Source: Enoplolaimus lenunculus
Taxonomy: Eukaryota; Nematoda; Enoplea; Enoplida; Thoracostomopsidae
Assembly (NCBI GenBank): GCA_030248215.1
Contig: JASANG010001354.1
Span: 248,001-312,000 of the forward strand
DNA length: 64,000 nt
Direction of reading: 5' to 3'
The notes under the pieces were generated by a model. It was not told where the DNA came from. It ran no database searches and saw only the letters and a list, made by a program, of their open reading frames with translations. Positions 44,333-56,579 of the stretch are shown one piece after another; the first letter of the stretch is position 1; each line of letters begins with the position of its first letter. The translations under genes were made by a program, and so were the position numbers.

Positions 44333-45160
44333 TATATATACTTCTATTGCGCGCCCTCTGCTATTATTATTTAAAATATAAACCAGCATGAAAACGCAGT
44401 CAGTTGTACCATAAATCGTATCCGGAGACCTGAAGAATATGCATGGCAAGTTTGTACAGTTTCGAACAGGAATTCGATGCGGATTGAATAAATCGTTTTC
44501 ACAGTATTCGCTGGCGACCGCTGGTTCTGCCATTACATTACGGTTTTGGCGTTTGGTCGATGATAGCCTGCAATTTGTACCGTCAATAATTCACAAGACC
44601 ATTTTGCAAGGCACCGGTAGGGTTCAACCGAGTCCGGCTTCGGCAGAATATATATACTGCTCCGGCTCCGATAATACTTTTGGCCAAAGCTCTGCGATTT
44701 CTGATGGTCAAATTTTTCAGATTTTTAACAGCTGATGCATTATCGAGTAAGCTTGTGTGCAATACAGATTAATTGCTGGGATTTCTCAATAAAGCAGCAA
44801 ATCAAGTATTTGACAACACTCTATGTATTCAGGGTACAACCGGAGGTGAAAAAACCAGAGCTGGAGGTCCACATATTTCGCACGGAACCGGAGATGAATC
44901 AAAATTAGGTAATTAAAATTATGTTTTTGCCAACATTAACTAAATCTACAGAATTGCCAAAATTTGGGTGTAAAAGCATTTTTTGAGAAATCTCGGCAGC
45001 TAATGATTTCGAAAGTTCCTTAAAGTTACAGATAAACTAAATTAGGGGAAGGCTATACAAAAATACGGAATACTTTAGTAAGGAAATACCCTTTAAAAGG
45101 TATGCCCGTTGTACTTTTTAAACGTTGATACCTGCAATGTAGCCTTTGGTAACTACAATA

Positions 45161-47391
45161 ATTTTATGACCTTTAATCAAATGAAGCGCACGCTGGTATA
45201 TAAGGTAGGTTGGTCTATGTATTTACCTCAATTTAATCTTAAAACCGAGCAACCTTTGATTGAAAAAGATACGGCCAATCACCATGCTCTTGCTTATGGA
45301 TCTCTAATTCCTGCTCACGCAAAAAGGCTTTTTAACCCTTTCTCACATGAATTTTTGCTATTTCCCCTGAGACCTACTTTTATGCTAGGATTCGAACTCC
45401 AGTGACTGGAGTGGGAGGCGTATACCATCACCACTCAGCTATAGGAGCTTGACGCTCGAGCCCGCGGGGGCTCTCACATCTTGCGGTGATTGAGACTATG
45501 TATACGTGTTGCAATTGTTAAACACGGTGCGATATATATTATTTAACGTATATACACTGCGCTGAGTTGCCTATAGGCAACTCAATGTGAGAAGGGGTTA
45601 TAGATAGTAAACTGAAAAATTTTCGCTTAACCCATTCTCACATGAATTTTTTCTATTTCCCTTGGGACCTACTTTTATGCTAGGATTCGAACTCCAGTGA
45701 CTGGAAATTTTATGACCTTTAATCAAATGAAGCGCACGCTGGTATATAAGGTAGGTTGGTCTATGTATTTACCTCAATTTAATTTTAAAACCGAGCAACC
45801 TTTGATTGAAAAAGATACGGCCAATCACCATGCTCTTGCTTATGGATCTCTAATTCCTGCTCACGCAAAAAGGCTTTTTAACCCTTTCTCACATGAATTT
45901 TTGCTATTTCCCCTGAGACCTACTTTTATGCTAGGATTCGAACTCCAGTGACTGGAGTGGGAGGCGTATACCATCACCACTCAGCTATAGGAGCTTGACG
46001 CTCGAGCCCGCGGGGGCTCTCACATCTTGTGGTGATTGAGACTATGTATACGTGTTGCAATTGTTAAACACGGTGCGATATATATTATTTAACGTATATA
46101 CACTGCGCTGAGTTGCCTATAGGCAACTCAATGTGAGAAGGGGTTATAGATAGTAAACTGAAAAATTTTCGCTTAACCCATTCTCACATGAATTTTTTCT
46201 ATTTCCCTTGGGACCTACTTTTATGCTAGGATTCGAACTCCAGTGACTGGAAATTTTATGACCTTTAATCAAATGAAGCGCACGCTGGTATATAAGGTAG
46301 GTTGGTCTATGTATTTACCTCAATTTAATTTTAAAACCGAGCAACCTTTGATTGAAAAACATACGACCAATCACCATGGTCTTGCTTATGGATCTCTAAT
46401 TCCTGCTCACGCAAAAAGGCTTTTTAACCCTTTCTCACATGAATTTTTGCTATTTCCCGTGAGACCTACTTTTATGCTAGGATTCGAACTCCAGTGACTG
46501 GAGTGGGAGGCGTATACAATCACCACTCAGCCTGTAGGAGCTTGACGCTCGAGCCCGAGGGGGCTCTCACGTCTTGTGGTGATTGAGTACTATGTATACG
46601 TGTTGCAATTGTTAAACACGGTGCGATATCGTATACCATCACCACTCAGCCTGTAGGAGCTTGACGCTCGAGCCCGAGGGGGCTCTCACGTCTTGTGGTG
46701 ATTGAGTACTATGTATACGTGTTGCAATTGTTAAACACGGTGCGATATATATTATTTAACGTATATACACTGCGCTGAGTTGCCTATAGGCAACTCAATG
46801 TGAGAAGGGGTTATAGATAGTAAACTGAAAAATTTTCGCTTAACCCATTCTCACATGAATTTTTTCTATTTCCCTTGGGACCTACTTTTATGCTAGGATT
46901 CGAACTCCAGTGACTGGAAATTTTATGACCGTTAACCAAATGAAACACACGCTGGTATATAAGGTCGGTTGGTCTATGTATTTACATCAATTTAATTTTA
47001 AAACCGAGCAACCTTTGATTGAAAAAGATACGGCCAATCACCATACTCTTGCTTATGGATCTCTAATTCCTGCTCACGCAAAAAGGCTTTGTAACCCTTT
47101 CTCACATGAATTTTTCTATTTCCCCTGATACCTACTTTTATGCTAGGATTCGAACTCCATGACTAGAGTGGGAGGCGTATACCATCACCACTCAGCCTGT
47201 AGGAGCTTGACGCTCGAGCCCGAGGGGGCTCTCACGTCTTGTGGTGATTGAGTACTATGTATACGTGTTGCAATTGTTAAACACGGTGCGATATATATTA
47301 TTTAACGTATATACACTGCGCTGAGTTGCCTATAGGCAACTCAATGTGAGAAGAGGTTACAGATAGTAAACTGAAAATTTTTCGCTCAAAT
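45161..47391. repeat. Tandem array of a 546-bp tRNA-derived composite unit
   Basis: Units start (ATTTTATGACC) at 45161, 45707, 46253 and 46920; spacing is 546, 546 and 667 bp. The third unit has an extra 121 bp because its TATACCATCACCACTCAGCC-to-GTGCGATAT part is doubled (about 46514-46750). The last unit is partial. Each unit holds two antisense tRNA-like B-box blocks (TAGGATTCGAACTCCAGTGA) and a perfect 20-bp palindrome GAGTTGCCTATAGGCAACTC (first at 45564-45583). Units are nearly identical, so the array is young. The repeated 84-codon open frame is a by-product, not a gene. Confidence 0.9.
45385..45472 (-). pseudogene. tRNA-like module of the array unit
   Basis: Read on the minus strand, GCTCCTATAGCTGAGTGGTG gives an acceptor and A-box-like start, followed at tRNA spacing by GAGTTCGAATCC (B box) and TAGC. 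The anticodon region is not clearly foldable. Similar modules occur in each unit, and a diverged one at 54755-54880. Confidence 0.5.
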
Positions 47392-47952
47392 GTTATCAAG
47401 AATAACTTTCTGCAGTTGGGATTGAACGATAATCAGTAAATTTTTCAATTCAACCACATTTTGTGCCCAGCAGCTTGTTTGTTAGCATACGAAATCCGAA
47501 CTTATCAAATATGAATTTTCGATTGGCATATAGTGTTTTCTTCTGTCACAAAATTATGCGGATACTTGGTGTACGTGTTGGGCGTGGCACAGATATCAAA
47601 TACGTCATACCTGTAGACATCCGAACCACAGCTGTAACATTTAAGGAATGATTTGTAATACGGACGAATTCTTGTTGCTGAAACAGTTACTGTATATAAT
47701 TAGTAGTTCAGTTTTTACATTTCAAGGACGGTAGAATGAAATGATACCCTCCCAGGTGCATAACACCACTGGAACTTAATGGGGAGGGCAAGCCAACCTT
47801 GGAGATGACAAATTTAAATTGACAAATTCTATGGGTTTACACGAAAACGAAACAATCAGCAGAACAACACTGCCATTTTTAGAGGCGGTGCGGTTGCGGT
47901 AGTATATATGCCGATGGTAAAGAAGGTGCACTCAACAATCAATATGTCTAAA

Positions 47953-48477
47953 TTAAACTATAAGCGAAACATTTTTGATGCCGTTGCCATGGTTCGCACA
48001 AGATGTTCCCCCTAAAAAGTGGGGGTAGGTCAAATCCGCAATCCGTGTCGGGCACTTATTTTCTACACAGAATGTTCCCAGTTGCACACTCTTGTTCAAA
48101 AAATATGCATCTTCCACTAAAACGCGTTTAGTAAAAGAAAACTTACTTGAGTAATCTTGAACCACTCGACGTGCGCCTCCGCTACGCCTTGTCTGATCGC
48201 GGGACCATTTTTGCGGTGAATACGATCGTTTAGCTGCGTGTCTTAATTTACTTGTTACATTTAATGAAAGTGAATCTACGGTCAGCTCTGATTGATATGT
48301 TGTAGATACGTTGAGCACGTGATGGGTACTGAATTCCAATCCATGTATGGTGGATTGATTTACTGAATCCCGTAATATTTTTGGCTTAGTGACCAGTGCT
48401 GAGTCAGTTGGAATACATAATGGACGTAACAGCAATAAAAAGACGTAATACAGACTGCGTTTATTGTTAATACTCAT
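47953..48477 (-). CDS. Possible small secreted protein, unknown family
   Basis: From the Met at 48477 the frame opens with a likely signal peptide (MSINNKRSLYYVFLLLLRPL, then CIPTDSA) and runs 174 residues to the stop. It has several N-x-S/T sites, a basic middle (RRSGGARRVVQ) and a late Cys group (FCVENKC, TSCANHGNG). The frame is also open for 42 codons upstream, but the Met before the hydrophobic segment is the better start. It may be one exon of a longer gene. No domain recognised; could be chance. Confidence 0.35.
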   Translation of the reverse strand: MSINNKRSLYYVFLLLLRPLCIPTDSALVTKPKILRDSVNQSTIHGLEFSTHHVLNVSTTYQSELTVDSLSLNVTSKLRHAAKRSYSPQKWSRDQTRRSGGARRVVQDYSSKFSFTKRVLVEDAYFLNKSVQLGTFCVENKCPTRIADLTYPHFLGGTSCANHGNGIKNVSLIV

Positions 48478-48816
48478 GACGCAGTGGAAAATGCAGACAT
48501 GAACAACTGGTTGACTACCTGAAAAAGAACTTTTGGCTTTTGACAGCTGGTTAAAACTTTTTTGGATGCGCTCAATACGTTCGCTTACGTTGATAATAAA
48601 CATTCACAGTTTAAATACTACAGATATTTTCCGCTTCCGTTTGAAGTATGCATTAATAAGCAATATTGTTCTGATCTTGCATTACATGAAATTGCAAAAC
48701 AACGATTCAATCCTCAGTGTTTATTCTGGTGTCTCGAGTTCTACCTCCAGCGCGAAACTGGACCTCAGATGAAATTGAAAATATTCTTGTAGCTCAAGGG
48801 TAACAAATATGCATTG

Positions 48817-49215
48817 TGGGCCCATGTTACTCTAAGGGGCGTCCAGGTTTGTGGTGGGTTTATAAAAGAGTAAGTTTAGATTCTAGATTACATTGTTTTG
48901 CTTAGGCTTACTTAGTCTTAGGCTTAGGCTTACGAATACGCTTAAACTACTGTTGCGACTCTTAAAGTAACATTGTCCGCGATTTGCGGTGTTTCTCGGT
49001 GTGATATGCCGACGTTTAGCGAGCAGAAAATCAGTATGTTTATGACGCTGTAATAGTTTAATGTTTAACTTACAGGACATAACAATTAGGAAACGCCTAG
49101 TACACTTTAGCCCCACATTGTCTAGACTCGCTTTGCCGGTGTCGAAAAAGCGGTACCTAAGCTTATGCCTAGCCTAAACCTTTAAAGCAATGCCTGACGC
49201 TAAGCCTAACCCTGA
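48817..49215. repeat. Family H-like region with degenerate TTAGGC hexamers
   Basis: Starts GGGCCCATGTTACTCTAAGG, then CTTAGGCTTACTTAGTCTTA and TTAGGCTTACGAATACGC. On the other side of a spacer lie TAAGCTTATGCCTAGCC and GCTAAGCCTAACCCTGACC. The hexamer words point inward in opposite senses at the two sides. Confidence 0.45.
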
Positions 49216-49219
49216 CCGT

Positions 49220-51150
49220 TAATCTTAAATCTGCAAGAAGTGGCAAGAACCAAGGTCTAAATTATGCGCTGTTAGTCCTCTCAAAGCAGAATCAATACTT
49301 TTCGATTGCAAAATTGCCGAAAGCATGTGTTCAATGCTACTCTCTTTTTATTCTCTCGCAACTTACTCTGTCGTGTTAATTTTGCATTTTGATATGATAT
49401 CCAGCAATGATAACATTTTATTGTAATACCATTTGACACGAGTACAATAATACCTTGAATTCTTTGAAAATTACAAAATGGCACCAGATCTGTAAACTGT
49501 AATACACGGTTATGTTTGGTCATGAACAATACTGTAGCGTAACCAGGTGAGATGTTGGTCATAACACACTTTGCGACTTAAGCTAAAGGGGTGTTATAAA
49601 CTTTTTAATCGGTAACACAAAAAGCCACCTTTTCAAACTATTTATAAAATTTAACCGTGAGCGGAGTTGGTAATAAATTATTAAATAAAAACTGCAGCGT
49701 TACGTGACATTATTGTTTAGCGGCCCGAGCCCACAAGTCATACAAAAAACCGCTTTGACCGATACTGTCGCGTCCAAAAGCATCCCAGAAAGTTTTATAA
49801 ACCATACTTAATTTGGAAAATTGTTCAGGTTGAGCCTAAACTCAGAATTGAAACTTACCGTATATAGTTGCCCAACTTGTATTTGGACTTACAACGTAGA
49901 ATTACTTAAAAACGCTTATTTAAACTCTGCTCGTTCAAGTCAGAACATAAGTTTTCTTTGAAACAATTAACGTTGCATATATAATAATGGACTACCCTTG
50001 AAGTAACAGAACTGAATCAAAGAAACGTTTCCTTGTAAGATATCAGTTTAGATGTATACACTATAAGGTTTTTGACTAAAGTCTCGCCTAATGATTTGAA
50101 GTGGTTAAGTACGGCGTTAAATCGTTCAACGTGGTAAAACAGTAATTTGCATTGTGGAAACGAAATGAAAATCGAACATATTAAAGCATCTGTTAATCAG
50201 CAGTTTCATCGCAAACATTCGGTGCTGACAGCCCAGACTAAACTTTCCTTCCTTACTATGTCTTAAATTGTACGCTTCAACAGTCAAGACGTTCTCCGAA
50301 CATAAAACTAAAAGCCAACGCAAGGGTACTGTATAACTTAATTTAGCCACGAACATTTCGGTTCGCAAATGTCATATCCGGAGGTACGTGCAGTATCAGT
50401 TTAATATGTCGAGAGCGTTTGTTGTGGACTTTGGAAATTTGAACGCAACTGAAAAACGCAGTCATGCGTGCAGTAAAAGCATAGTATGTGAGTTGCTTTA
50501 TATATTCTTTTATCTGTCAAAAATATTTGAAAAGCGTATCGATTGGTTAAACTGTGAACGTATCTTTGGCTGCAAATTGTAGAAATTGTCATGTTGTTGT
50601 GTAGGTACTAGAATTTTACTGTTCCCAATTGGCCTAGAGTAATGTTTTTACTAGAGATCCGCACGTCAATATTGACAATTTCGCCTACGAATGCCTTATT
50701 GCGCTCTCGTTAATTTGTGCAGAAAACGCTTGAAAGGTCCCACATCCCAATTGGCGAGAAGAAATCAATTTTGAAAATAGGATTAACTTTCTCCAGTGAA
50801 ACGGCTCAAAGCTGCTGCATTCCTTAAAATTGATGTTCTTGTCGCGTTTCTGACGCACTTGACTCGATTGGTAAAAGTTTGTTGAATATTTATACTTAAA
50901 TTTTAACTTAGATTAAAAGAATAACAGCGGTTTGGAAATGCAACATTTGCGGTTTACGATAGGTTGTTTGATTGAAAACTTGCTATACAGTGCAAACTGG
51001 TGCTCGAAAACCTGTAAACTTCAGGTACTTGAGGAAATCGAGTACTGATACTGCTGTAGTACGCCTAAAAACAATATGCTTATCTGCAGTAACTTCCTTT
51101 TCAATACTCAAAAACTCCCTGTTGGCGTTATTCGGCCGGAACTACTACGT
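49220..51150. other. No recognisable gene
   Basis: Short open frames only, on both strands; no protein family resemblance, no well-bounded repeat. Confidence 0.35.
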
Positions 51151-51180
51151 TCAGATTTTCCCGCAGAAACTTTAGCATCA

Positions 51181-51250
51181 TACCCGGAGTCAAATCTCGG
51201 ATAATATTTTGCGCTCGAGCCAAGCATGCTACCACTATGCCATGCGGTGG
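51181..51250 (-). pseudogene. tRNA-like relic / SINE head, copy 2
   Basis: On the minus strand CACCGCATGGCATAGTGGTA followed by GCATGCTTGGCTCGAGCGCA aligns with the copy at 32607-32677 through the A box and anticodon arm. The T arm (GAGATTTGACTCC) is decayed. Confidence 0.6.
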
Positions 51251-51509
51251 ATGCCTCAACCATTTAAGCTAGCTACGCTGGTTGATCCAGAAGGGATGGG
51301 GGATGCATCCCTATTAACTGCCGTGCACATCTGACAATCTGGAGATGCAAATTCTTCACCTGAGGCTCCACAATGTGTTTTGTAACCAAACAGGTGAAAA
51401 AATGACGAGGTTACAACACGAATCCGAAATTTATTACAAACGCGTTTTATAACTAAAATTTCAAAACGCAAAAAAAGATCCTCACTTTAATACCGAAAAA
51501 TCGTGGTCA

Positions 51510-51660
51510 AAATTCGTCTCCGCCACAGTCAAATTCGACTCGATGAATCGCTCAGTGAGTTAAATTTGACTCTGGCGAAGTCGAATTTGACTCAGTTTGT
51601 GTAGTCCGGAAAAGCCTATTTCGGAGAGAGTCAATTTGTCTCACCATTTTTTGCAGTGTA
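51510..51660. repeat. Cluster of GTCAAATTTGACTC-type palindromes with a CACTGCAAAAAA end
   Basis: Five variants of a palindromic word (CAGTCAAATTCGACTC, GAGTTAAATTTGACTC, AGTCGAATTTGACTC and others) lie within 150 bp. The right end is ATTTTTTGCAGTG, the inverse of CACTGCAAAAAAT, a tip seen on several invertebrate DNA transposons. No opposite end was found, so this may be a solo terminus. Confidence 0.55.
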
Positions 51661-51699
51661 GATGAAATGCATATAGTTAAACTGGTTCGAAGCATATGA

Positions 51700-52970
51700 G
51701 TACTAGATCGAAATCGAATTGGTGTTGTAAAATGTAAACACTTAAAATGTGTTTTTAATTATAGAATCCTTTGACTATAGTATCCGATAACAGCTGGCCA
51801 AAACTTATTTTCAGCATTGTTCAAAAAAAGACACCAAGTGTCAGTTTGTTGTATAATGGTCTCATTTGCGTAAAAATCATATTTTCCATGCAAAAAAACG
51901 CATGTTTAGCATTGTGTTCGTATTCCCTAAACACTGTATGTTAAATTAACTTTCTAAACAAAACTGGCGTCTAACGGTGGCCCACGCGTGTAATGGCTCG
52001 CTAGTCGCTAATAGGGATTAAAATTAATTTACTTTGTATTAAGATTTATACAGTACTAAAATTGCGTTTAGCTTCTAGCTCGTTTAGCTCGTGAGTCTTT
52101 CGCTATTATATATCGCGCGGCTCTCTCTTCAGTAAATGTCGGGATCCGCGATTGCAAACAGCACCCCTATAGAAAACCTTATTTTGATTTAGCACACACT
52201 TTCAAATTTAAAACGTCCTATCTTCGTGTCTGTGACTGAACCGTCGATGACAAGGGAAGCTTTAAATAACTTTTGACAGTTTTGTTCCATTTCATATATA
52301 TACAACTTCACTGTTGTCAACAATATAAATTTTACGGGTTGTGCATTCCAAGTCCATGCCAATGGTTTAGTGCTAATTAATTTAAGAATATGCGCGTTGC
52401 ATACATTTCAAAGTTTTATGTGAGAAAATGAAAAATGTAACTATTTTTGGTTTGAAAGCAATAGTTTACTATGCTTTACCAAACGTCTTGCTATTTCTGC
52501 AAACAATTGCAATTTATTTGGAAAAATGCTGGTTTAAGAATCTAAAGGATCGATACGTTTAAGGCACCAACGTATATCGCACCACAGTGGAGTTTACACA
52601 TATAATCAGCAATCTTAACGCGTCTGAAATAAAATTAATGCTTCCGTTGTCGAACTGCAACGAAATAACCTCTATACGCGTTATGTAGGCTTACGGCACC
52701 AACCAAAAAGAAAAACACAGCCCTTTGGTCGGTAAATCTATCCATAACATTAAAAAGTCTATGTTTTAGAAAACTTTTCTTGTTTGTTTGAAAATTCTTC
52801 CTGTTTACCTATAGTAACTACTCCTGGTTGCGGTACTTTTATAGGCTGCATCTATTTGTTCTATTTTAACAATTTTCGTTCAAATACCTACAGTATATAA
52901 TATAATCGGTGACGCTCAATTAACTATACTGTATACGTTTATGTTTTGAATAAATTTACACTCAAAGGCA
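51700..52970. other. No recognisable gene
   Basis: AT-rich, no long open frame and no well-bounded repeat recognised. Confidence 0.35.
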
Positions 52971-52977
52971 TTGCAAA

Positions 52978-53122
52978 GCTCTTGTACACTTCCCGAACAG
53001 TCTTACGCTTAAACGCTCAAACTCTTGTTTAGATTTAGGTTTAGGTTTCAGAGAAAGGCTTACCTGCCTAAGAGTAAGCGTATGCCTGAACTGCTAACGT
53101 AGTTGAAGTGTACAAAAGCCAC
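52978..53122. mobile_element. Short MITE-like unit with TTAGG-type core
   Basis: GCTCTTGTACACTTC at the left and GAAGTGTACAAAAGC at the right form a 15-bp TIR with one mismatch. The core contains TTTAGATTTAGGTTTAGG on one side and AGAGTAAGCGTATGCC on the other. Confidence 0.55.
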
Positions 53123-53999
53123 ATTGTGATCATTGATCAAAAAAATCGGAAAAACAAAATACAAAACCTTTTCTCAGGTTTGAATGATATTTGATATATC
53201 TATCCCCTTTACATATATATTTGGTACAAGACAACGAAAACTCAGGCTTTTGCAGCTAATGAACCCGGTGTACGTTTTCCAAATGTGTTTTATATTCTTG
53301 GCAACATAGTTGTTTTCCACGTTTACATGCATTATATCTTTATATTCAAGCCCGTAGCCAGCTCTAGCATGCTAGGAGTACAAATCATTTTCATCTGTGG
53401 CATGCGGAGATTTCATGGCTTACCAGAAAAGCTAAAATTTCTAGATAGCCAAAATTTTTCTCCTTGGTTTGCGTCTGGCTACATGCAAGTTGTATTAATA
53501 TACGCCTTTATTAATCTAAGCGGTGGTAATACGTTTACAGAATACTTGTAGCACTTTAAACAGGTGCATACGGTCATGGTATACTTTAAAAATAAAAATG
53601 TTTGCAAATTTATTTGTCACCTTTTTCCATCAACCGTGTTTTTTGTTCTAAAACAAAATGAAAATGCCTCCGAAAGCCATTAAAACAACAATTCTTCAAT
53701 GTATATGAGCTTTAAATGCAATCCACAAATGTCTTGGGATATACACAAAAACCCAGCGAAACCTGGGTTAAATTGTACTAAAATAAACAACAGCCTGTTT
53801 GCATAAAATGCTACACGGTTCAATATTTCAACTGTGGATGTATAATAACAGTTTCAAAAATTGATTTTGGCCCTTATCTGGCTATTTTAGAACCTTGTTG
53901 GTTATCATGGTTCATTGTATCTTATAATATATATACGATGAAGACTGGCAATGCTATGTTAATGGAAGTGATTAGAAAACGCGGTTGTTGCACACTATC

Positions 54000-54130
54000 C
54001 CTCATATTTCAGGTTAAGGCTTAGGCTTATGCTCAGGCTTGGGTTTATAGGAAAACGCTTAGCCATGGTTTAATAGGCTTAGGTTTAGGTTTAGCTTTAA
54101 CCATCGCCTAGGCGTTTACTCCAGCGCACA
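54000..54130. repeat. Degenerate TTAGGC/TTAGGT hexamer run
   Basis: TTAAGGCTTAGGCTTATGCT, then TTAATAGGCTTAGGTTTAGG and TTTAGC. No clear inverted ends. Confidence 0.55.
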
Positions 54131-54754
54131 GTCGGGATTTGTCTTTGGAAAAATACATTAATTATATGGAAACATGTTTTGGCGGCTAGAAACAATAAGT
54201 GTTTATTCTAAACCCCATTGAAAGTGTTTTCTCTCGTGTCCAGAAATTTTGGTAATATATCCTGTCTTTTCCTCTTCTTGCATACGCCCTTCAGAAGTGC
54301 CGACATTTTGTAGCATGTATCTACAATACACACAAATGAACCTCAATCTATGTAAATGTATTTTACCGCAAATAAACGCAAAGTTTTCCATGAAACGACG
54401 ATTTGAACAACGAACTTGAGTCTTTAATTAAGAAAACCTATAGCTGAAGCTGAACGCATTTCACTACGTATAAAGAATGTTTCATTTAGTAATCTCGGTA
54501 AATTCAATATTTAGGTACTGGCCACCAGGGACCGCTTGTAGAACCATGAAGAAATGACCACGTTGGTTGTCGATAAATTTACCAATGTTGCCCAGGATCG
54601 AACAGTAATTGAGGAAAAATAAAATATTGCAGTTTATACAAAAAATACAAGGCTCATGTAAAAATTGACGCAAAAGAATTGGGCTTGGGCTGGAGCTTTG
54701 AACAGAAAACTTGAAAAACAGTTTTATAGACAACAATGGGGAATTTTTTCATTA

Positions 54755-54880
54755 AACTTTTCTCGCACATGATTATTTTCTATTCCGTATAACAACTAAT
54801 TTCAAATCGGGATTCTAATCGCAGCCGCTCGAGCGGAAAGTGTTTACCATCACTGCTCAGCTATAGGAGCTTGACTTTAC
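54755..54880 (-). repeat. Diverged solo relative of the 45-47 kb array unit
   Basis: Shares CTCGCACATGATT, GGGATTCTAATC and ACCATCACTGCTCAGCTATA with GGAGCTTGAC in the same order as the array unit, but with many substitutions. It shows that the unit derives from a dispersed tRNA-derived repeat. Confidence 0.65.
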
Positions 54881-56339
54881 GAAGAATATTGTTTCGACAG
54901 CTTAATAAATTAACAAAATGAACGAATAAATATCGCTTGAAATTTGCGAGTAAGCGAGAATTTTCGCTAGAATGAATTCCACTTGAGGACTTTTTATTAT
55001 ACTTGAACAGCGTTTATTCGTTGGATCGTTAAGATTAGAAGCACATTTAGCCACGTTCGCATCTTGTATAAAAACTACAAGAAAAGCCTTAACCATGTAC
55101 TCGATAAATATTCACAAAGTTTAAAAGCAATTACAAGAGTCCTAATTAGCTGCTTGTTATCAAATTTTGATCTATTAATGGAGCATATCTTTAATGTACA
55201 ATGAGCAAATAACGGCACCTGTTTTACGCATTTATGTAATAGTTAAAGCATGAATTTGCGTTCTTCTGAGAAAGGAACGCACACTGCTGCGGTGCGTCAA
55301 GTGTGTGCGACACAAGACAGCCGAATAAAGTGAGGCGAGTGCGCGCACGAGAGTATCGCTGTCTGGCTGTGAAAGTGAATAATGAACGAATGCACGGTGG
55401 CGAATTTTGTATAGGTTTAGAGCTGAAAACTAGACATAAAACAAAAACATAAACATAACACTATTTTATATTTTACCAAATATTGAGCGCAAAGCAACAA
55501 GAGCTCCAACCACACACGGATGCAAAAGGCTGAGAATCCCGGTCTCACTATGTTGCTACCTGCACTAAAAATGCCGCTCAGATTCGTCCGTAATAGCTTG
55601 TATACGAAGCACGCGTTGAGTGTGCTTGGATAACAATAGATCTAGCACAGTAATTAACGGATTTCTTGAAGTAGCAGCAGAAACGTCTACACTTCAAGAT
55701 TCCAGATAACCAACAAGCTCGCTTGCTAGTACAGTGGAATAAACTTTTTACATCCGTATAGGTACAAATGATTGCGATTTGGAAACTCAAGAAACTCGCC
55801 TTCGAAATTTTTGCAGAACGTATCCCTATTATTTAAAATCCGTGCTCCGCCGTGACCGCAGTATTTGCTTATGGAAATTGAAAGGAATTTAGGTTCAAAA
55901 ATACGTATATAAATCTCATTACAATATCAAACCAGCGGTCTATTTCATGGGTTCACGGGACAAAAAGAGGTCACGCACTGCTGCGATTTATTTCGGCCCG
56001 CTGGCCCGGGCCGGTTCTAGCCCTACACGATTCCAGAACAGACAATCTTTGGTTTCTTAACTAACTAGTGCTAGTAGGATAGAGGACCAGGGGTCAATAA
56101 GATCTCTTAATTCAGATCGGTATGTCGCTTTTACAGCCACCATTTTGCCATAATCAAATGCGTGCTCATACCCATTCCATTGCTGCAAAGAAATTTGGCA
56201 GGTTCCCATCGCACAACATGACCCTTTGAGTACTACAAATCTCCAGGACATCCCAAATTTGAATTTATAAAAAACTCTTGGGGTCCAAAAATTTGCCACA
56301 GCGTCTGACAAATCATAAAATTCGTCGCAAATTGAGGAG

Positions 56340-56579
56340 CCGTATCGCTAATAAGAGTCCGTAAGCGGATAGAGTCCCTAAACCCTAATTAAAGTCCATA
56401 AATGTCAATTAACCCTAATTGTTGCGCATAAATGACTCCAGGACCAAATAATTTGAGTTCGAAACTTTAACGCGTACTTAAATTTTGAAATAACAGTCCG
56501 TAACCGAATAACAAGAGGGGTACCCTCTGGAAAAGCCAAATAAATATCAGTCCGCCCTCTTATTCGGGTCACTACAGTA
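56340..56579 (+). mobile_element. MITE A3, left end missing and internally shortened
   Basis: Follows the A family from TAATAAGAGTCCGTAAGCGG through CATAAATGACTCCAGGACC, then jumps to AATAACAGTCCGTAACCG and ends CTTATTCGGGTCACTACAG before TA. The left TIR is absent. Confidence 0.75.

Noticed and set aside
45697-47128. Repeated 72-98-codon open frames, near-identical, looking like a small protein family
   Set aside because: They arise from the 546-bp tandem unit and read antisense through tRNA-like B boxes (the PTFMLGFELQ ending is TAGGATTCGAACTCCAG translated); no independent sign of coding.
51275-51295. CTGGTTGATCCAG, resembling the start of 18S rRNA
   Set aside because: Only about a dozen bases match; the following sequence is unrelated to 18S rRNA.
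54000-54130. Interstitial nematode telomere (TTAGGC)n
   Set aside because: The hexamers are too degenerate and short, and similar runs recur in MITE-like units; nothing else in the window points to a nematode.
56057-56311. 84-codon minus-strand frame with several Cys and Trp
   Set aside because: No splice framing, no domain recognised and no repeat relation; probably chance.
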